Shown here: in pieces, positions 35,033 through 36,567 of the stretch | Position numbering within the stretch: the stretch's first letter is position 1 | Layout: each line of letters starts with the position of its first letter | IMG/VR virus record: IMGVR_UViG_3300047476_000714 | Span: 1 to 36,567 of that record | DNA from: a virus | Length of the DNA: 36,567 nt | Reading direction: 5' to 3' (one strand) | The notes under the pieces: model-generated | The model's database searches: none | What the model saw: the letters and a program-made list of their open reading frames with translations, nothing else | What the model was told of the DNA's origin: nothing | Translations under genes and position numbers: made by a program

Positions 35033-35051
35033 CCGTGCAAGCCAATGATTC
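35033..35051 (+). repeat. 19-bp repeat of the 21988 terminator
   Basis: CCGTGCAAGCCAATGATTC, identical to 21988-22006. The hairpin's right arm is degenerate here and there is no T run. Confidence 0.6.
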
Positions 35052-35064
35052 TATTAGCAAATAA

Positions 35065-35087
35065 TAGTCCTACACGGCGGTAGACTA
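35065..35087. repeat. diverged third copy of the operator-like palindrome
   Basis: Arms TAGTCCTAC / GTAGACTA, one unpaired base, three bases before the -35 box at 35091, the same spacing as copy 1. Confidence 0.6.
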
Positions 35088-35090
35088 CTA

Positions 35091-35119
35091 TGTACAAATT
35101 CCCCGTTCTATGATAAGAT
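35091..35119 (+). promoter_or_regulatory. sigma-70-type promoter of the AAA ATPase gene
   Basis: TGTACA 35091-35096, 17-bp spacer, TAAGAT 35114-35119. Confidence 0.7.
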
Positions 35120-35150
35120 CTATCTAACAAATCAAATTAAGGATAGATGA

Positions 35151-36080
35151 ATGAAAAAAGACGTTGCAGTGATTATCAGCTTTGACAAGGCCGTGGGCAA
35201 GTTCAAGTGCTCTATCAATGGTCAGAAGTTCACGACTACCAAGCAGTCATACATCGAATACATGTTCAAGCAAATCACTGGCGAGAAGAAGTCATTCAAG
35301 GAGATCGAGGACATACAGAAGCCTGCGGTGTCCGAGAAGTTTGGCATCAACCAACGCTTTGGCTTCGTGGAGAAGATCGTTGGCATGGTCGCCACTGGCA
35401 TCCAGCCTTCCACAGTGATCACCGGTCAGGGTGGATTGGGTAAGACTTACACAGTCATGAAGCAGCTCAAGGCATCTGGTCTTCAGGACTATAACGAGTT
35501 GATCCAACGCCTGCCAGCTGGCTCAGTTATCCAGATGTCCAAGGTGTTTGTGACGATCAAAGGCTACTCTACTCCTAAGGGCTTGTACCGTACCCTGTTC
35601 GAGAACCAAAATGCGACGATCGTTTTCGATGACTGTGACTCGATCCTTAAAGATCCTATTGCTCTTAACTTGTTGAAAGGCGCTTTGGACTCCTATAGCA
35701 AGCGTATCATCTCTTGGAACGCCGAGTCCTTTGGCAAGGACGACGACCTTCCACGCAGCTTCGAGTTCAAGGGTCGCATCGTGTTCATCAGCAACATGGA
35801 CCAAGACAAGATTGACCAAGCTATCCGTAGCCGTTCCATGATGATTGACTTGTCCATGACAGACGAACAGAAGATTGACCGTATGGAGCACATCGCCGCC
35901 TCAGACGAGTTCTTGCCTGAGTATGACGCACAGATCAAAGCAGACGCATTGGCTCTTATCCGCGAAGTCAAGGACGAAGCTAAGGAGATCAGTCTCCGTA
36001 CGCTCATCTCTGTCGCTAAGATCCGCGCAGCCAACCCCAAGGACTACAAAGACTTGGCAACTTATGTATTGACTAACTAA
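35151..36080 (+). CDS. AAA-type ATPase
   Basis: 309 residues. Walker A is GQGGLGKT near residue 88, Walker B is IVFDDCD (about 163), sensor 1 'IVFISNMD' (about 207), and an Arg-finger-type region AIRSRSMMIDL (about 223). N-terminal 85 residues are phage-specific. AAA ATPases of this type remodel nucleoprotein or protein complexes; partners unknown. Third codon positions are clearly richer in G/C than in the rest of the window (e.g. TTCAAG, GTGATC), suggesting recent transfer or different selection. RBS AAGGATAGATGA. Confidence 0.88.
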   Translation: MKKDVAVIISFDKAVGKFKCSINGQKFTTTKQSYIEYMFKQITGEKKSFKEIEDIQKPAVSEKFGINQRFGFVEKIVGMVATGIQPSTVITGQGGLGKTYTVMKQLKASGLQDYNELIQRLPAGSVIQMSKVFVTIKGYSTPKGLYRTLFENQNATIVFDDCDSILKDPIALNLLKGALDSYSKRIISWNAESFGKDDDLPRSFEFKGRIVFISNMDQDKIDQAIRSRSMMIDLSMTDEQKIDRMEHIAASDEFLPEYDAQIKADALALIREVKDEAKEISLRTLISVAKIRAANPKDYKDLATYVLTN

Positions 36081-36090
36081 GGAGAGCAGT

Positions 36091-36201
36091 ATGACTAAAA
36101 TCAACAAGCTGTACCAACGACTCATCGCCATGGGAGTGACGGATCCTCAGGTAGCACACGCAATGATTGAAAGATACCTACGTACAGGAGTACTGAAATA
36201 A
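36091..36201 (+). CDS. very small protein
   Basis: 36 residues (MTKINKLYQRLIAMGVTDPQ), RBS AAGGAGAGCAGT. Helix-turn-helix-sized; stop overlaps the next ATG (TAATG). Confidence 0.55.
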   Translation: MTKINKLYQRLIAMGVTDPQVAHAMIERYLRTGVLK

Positions 36202-36380
36202 TGGACCAGAAGCAAAGGAATATTAGACTCGCCAAGGACTTGTGTTCTCAGGCTGAGGACTTGTTGGACGACTTCATCAGGGAGAACCTTGATCCGGCAT
36301 TGGAGATGGATGACTTGGTCGAGCAGTTTGACACCTGTAGGGAGTACATCCGACGGAACGTGTTTAGGGAGACAGTATGA
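36201..36380 (+). CDS. small helical protein
   Basis: 59 residues (MDQKQRNIRLAKDLCSQAED), acidic. Overlaps both neighbours. Unknown. Confidence 0.58.
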   Translation: MDQKQRNIRLAKDLCSQAEDLLDDFIRENLDPALEMDDLVEQFDTCREYIRRNVFRETV

Positions 36381-36514
36381 AACTATTCAACGCAGTGACA
36401 GACCTGATCCAGGCACGGATGTACATGTGTCTTCTGGGAGTGTTGATCGTGGTGGTGGGGATGCTGTCCCCATCCTTGGCAATGAAGTGTATTAAGGACG
36501 GGGTGAACAGATGA
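36377..36514 (+). CDS. tiny membrane protein
   Basis: 45 residues with one membrane segment (MCLLGVLIVVVGMLSPSLAM). ATGA overlap with the previous stop. Confidence 0.55.
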   Translation: MKLFNAVTDLIQARMYMCLLGVLIVVVGMLSPSLAMKCIKDGVNR

Positions 36515-36567
36515 TGGACAGCAGACCAGCCACCAACCGCCTGATCCGGATGTTGGACGAAGGCATC
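36514..36567 (+). CDS. start of a gene, cut by the window edge
   Basis: Reads MDSRPATNRLIRMLDEGI and runs off the end; an in-frame ATG is also at 36511. Coupled to the gene before. Too short to identify. Confidence 0.5.
   Translation, partial: MDSRPATNRLIRMLDEGI

Overview
The window reads as a piece of the genome of a T4-superfamily myovirus. The evidence is a block in the T4 order, a gp33-like late-transcription coactivator, a gp59-like helicase loader and a gp32-like single-stranded DNA-binding protein (26536-28316); copies of the T4-type late promoter box TATAAATA; dense short overlapping genes; a PAAR spike tip; and two endolysin-type hydrolases. The DNA is AT-rich. Promoters of the host sigma-70 type recur with nearly constant sequence. 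The host cannot be named from sequence alone. The AhpC/AhpD pair, the two-piece tmRNA and the lipoproteins suggest a Gram-negative proteobacterium (inference).

Layout. 1-3615: two surface lipoprotein-like genes (DUF4384-like, LPP20-like), three small unknown genes, then a complete peroxide-defence pair, AhpC and AhpD. 3658-3981: a small ORF, a terminator, and a control region with two copies of a 23-bp palindrome and two strong promoters. 4041-9824: about 31 tRNA genes covering all 20 amino acids, plus an initiator-like tRNA and a tRNA with anticodon CUA (amber suppressor). They are interspersed with an HNH endonuclease, three other small genes and several large folded spacer RNAs. Many spacer RNAs are closed by inverted repeats that abut the tRNA ends. 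9932-14652: HNH, 2OG-Fe(II) oxygenase, metallophosphoesterase and small membrane proteins. 14688-16072: PAAR tip, a structural protein and a GH19 lysin. 16081-16391: a permuted (two-piece) tmRNA whose 3' acceptor part lies upstream of its tag-coding part; predicted tag ANDSQFALAA. 17056-21077 (minus strand): six envelope or secreted genes, including a 648-residue protein with a NIDO-like head and eight 22-residue Cys repeats. 21178-24821: small genes including an ArfA-like ribosome-rescue candidate, a histone-H1-like protein and an SPFH/prohibitin lipoprotein. 24858-29903: SleB-type hydrolase, gp33, gp59, gp32, a vWA protein. 29963-36567: a run of tiny overlapping early-type genes, MazG, and an AAA ATPase.

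How it fits together. The phage seems to carry much of a translation-support system: tRNAs for every amino acid, an initiator-like tRNA, an amber suppressor, tmRNA and possibly an ArfA-like factor. It also carries stress protection (AhpCD, SPFH). Expression appears split between host-type promoters (TGTACA or TTTACA, 17 bp, TATAAT, usually with an upstream TGTGG) and T4-type late promoters (TATAAATA). A divergent late-promoter pair sits at 21136-21147. The strongest candidates for something new are the permuted phage tmRNA, the all-amino-acid tRNA array with its suppressor, and the folded RNAs between the tRNAs.
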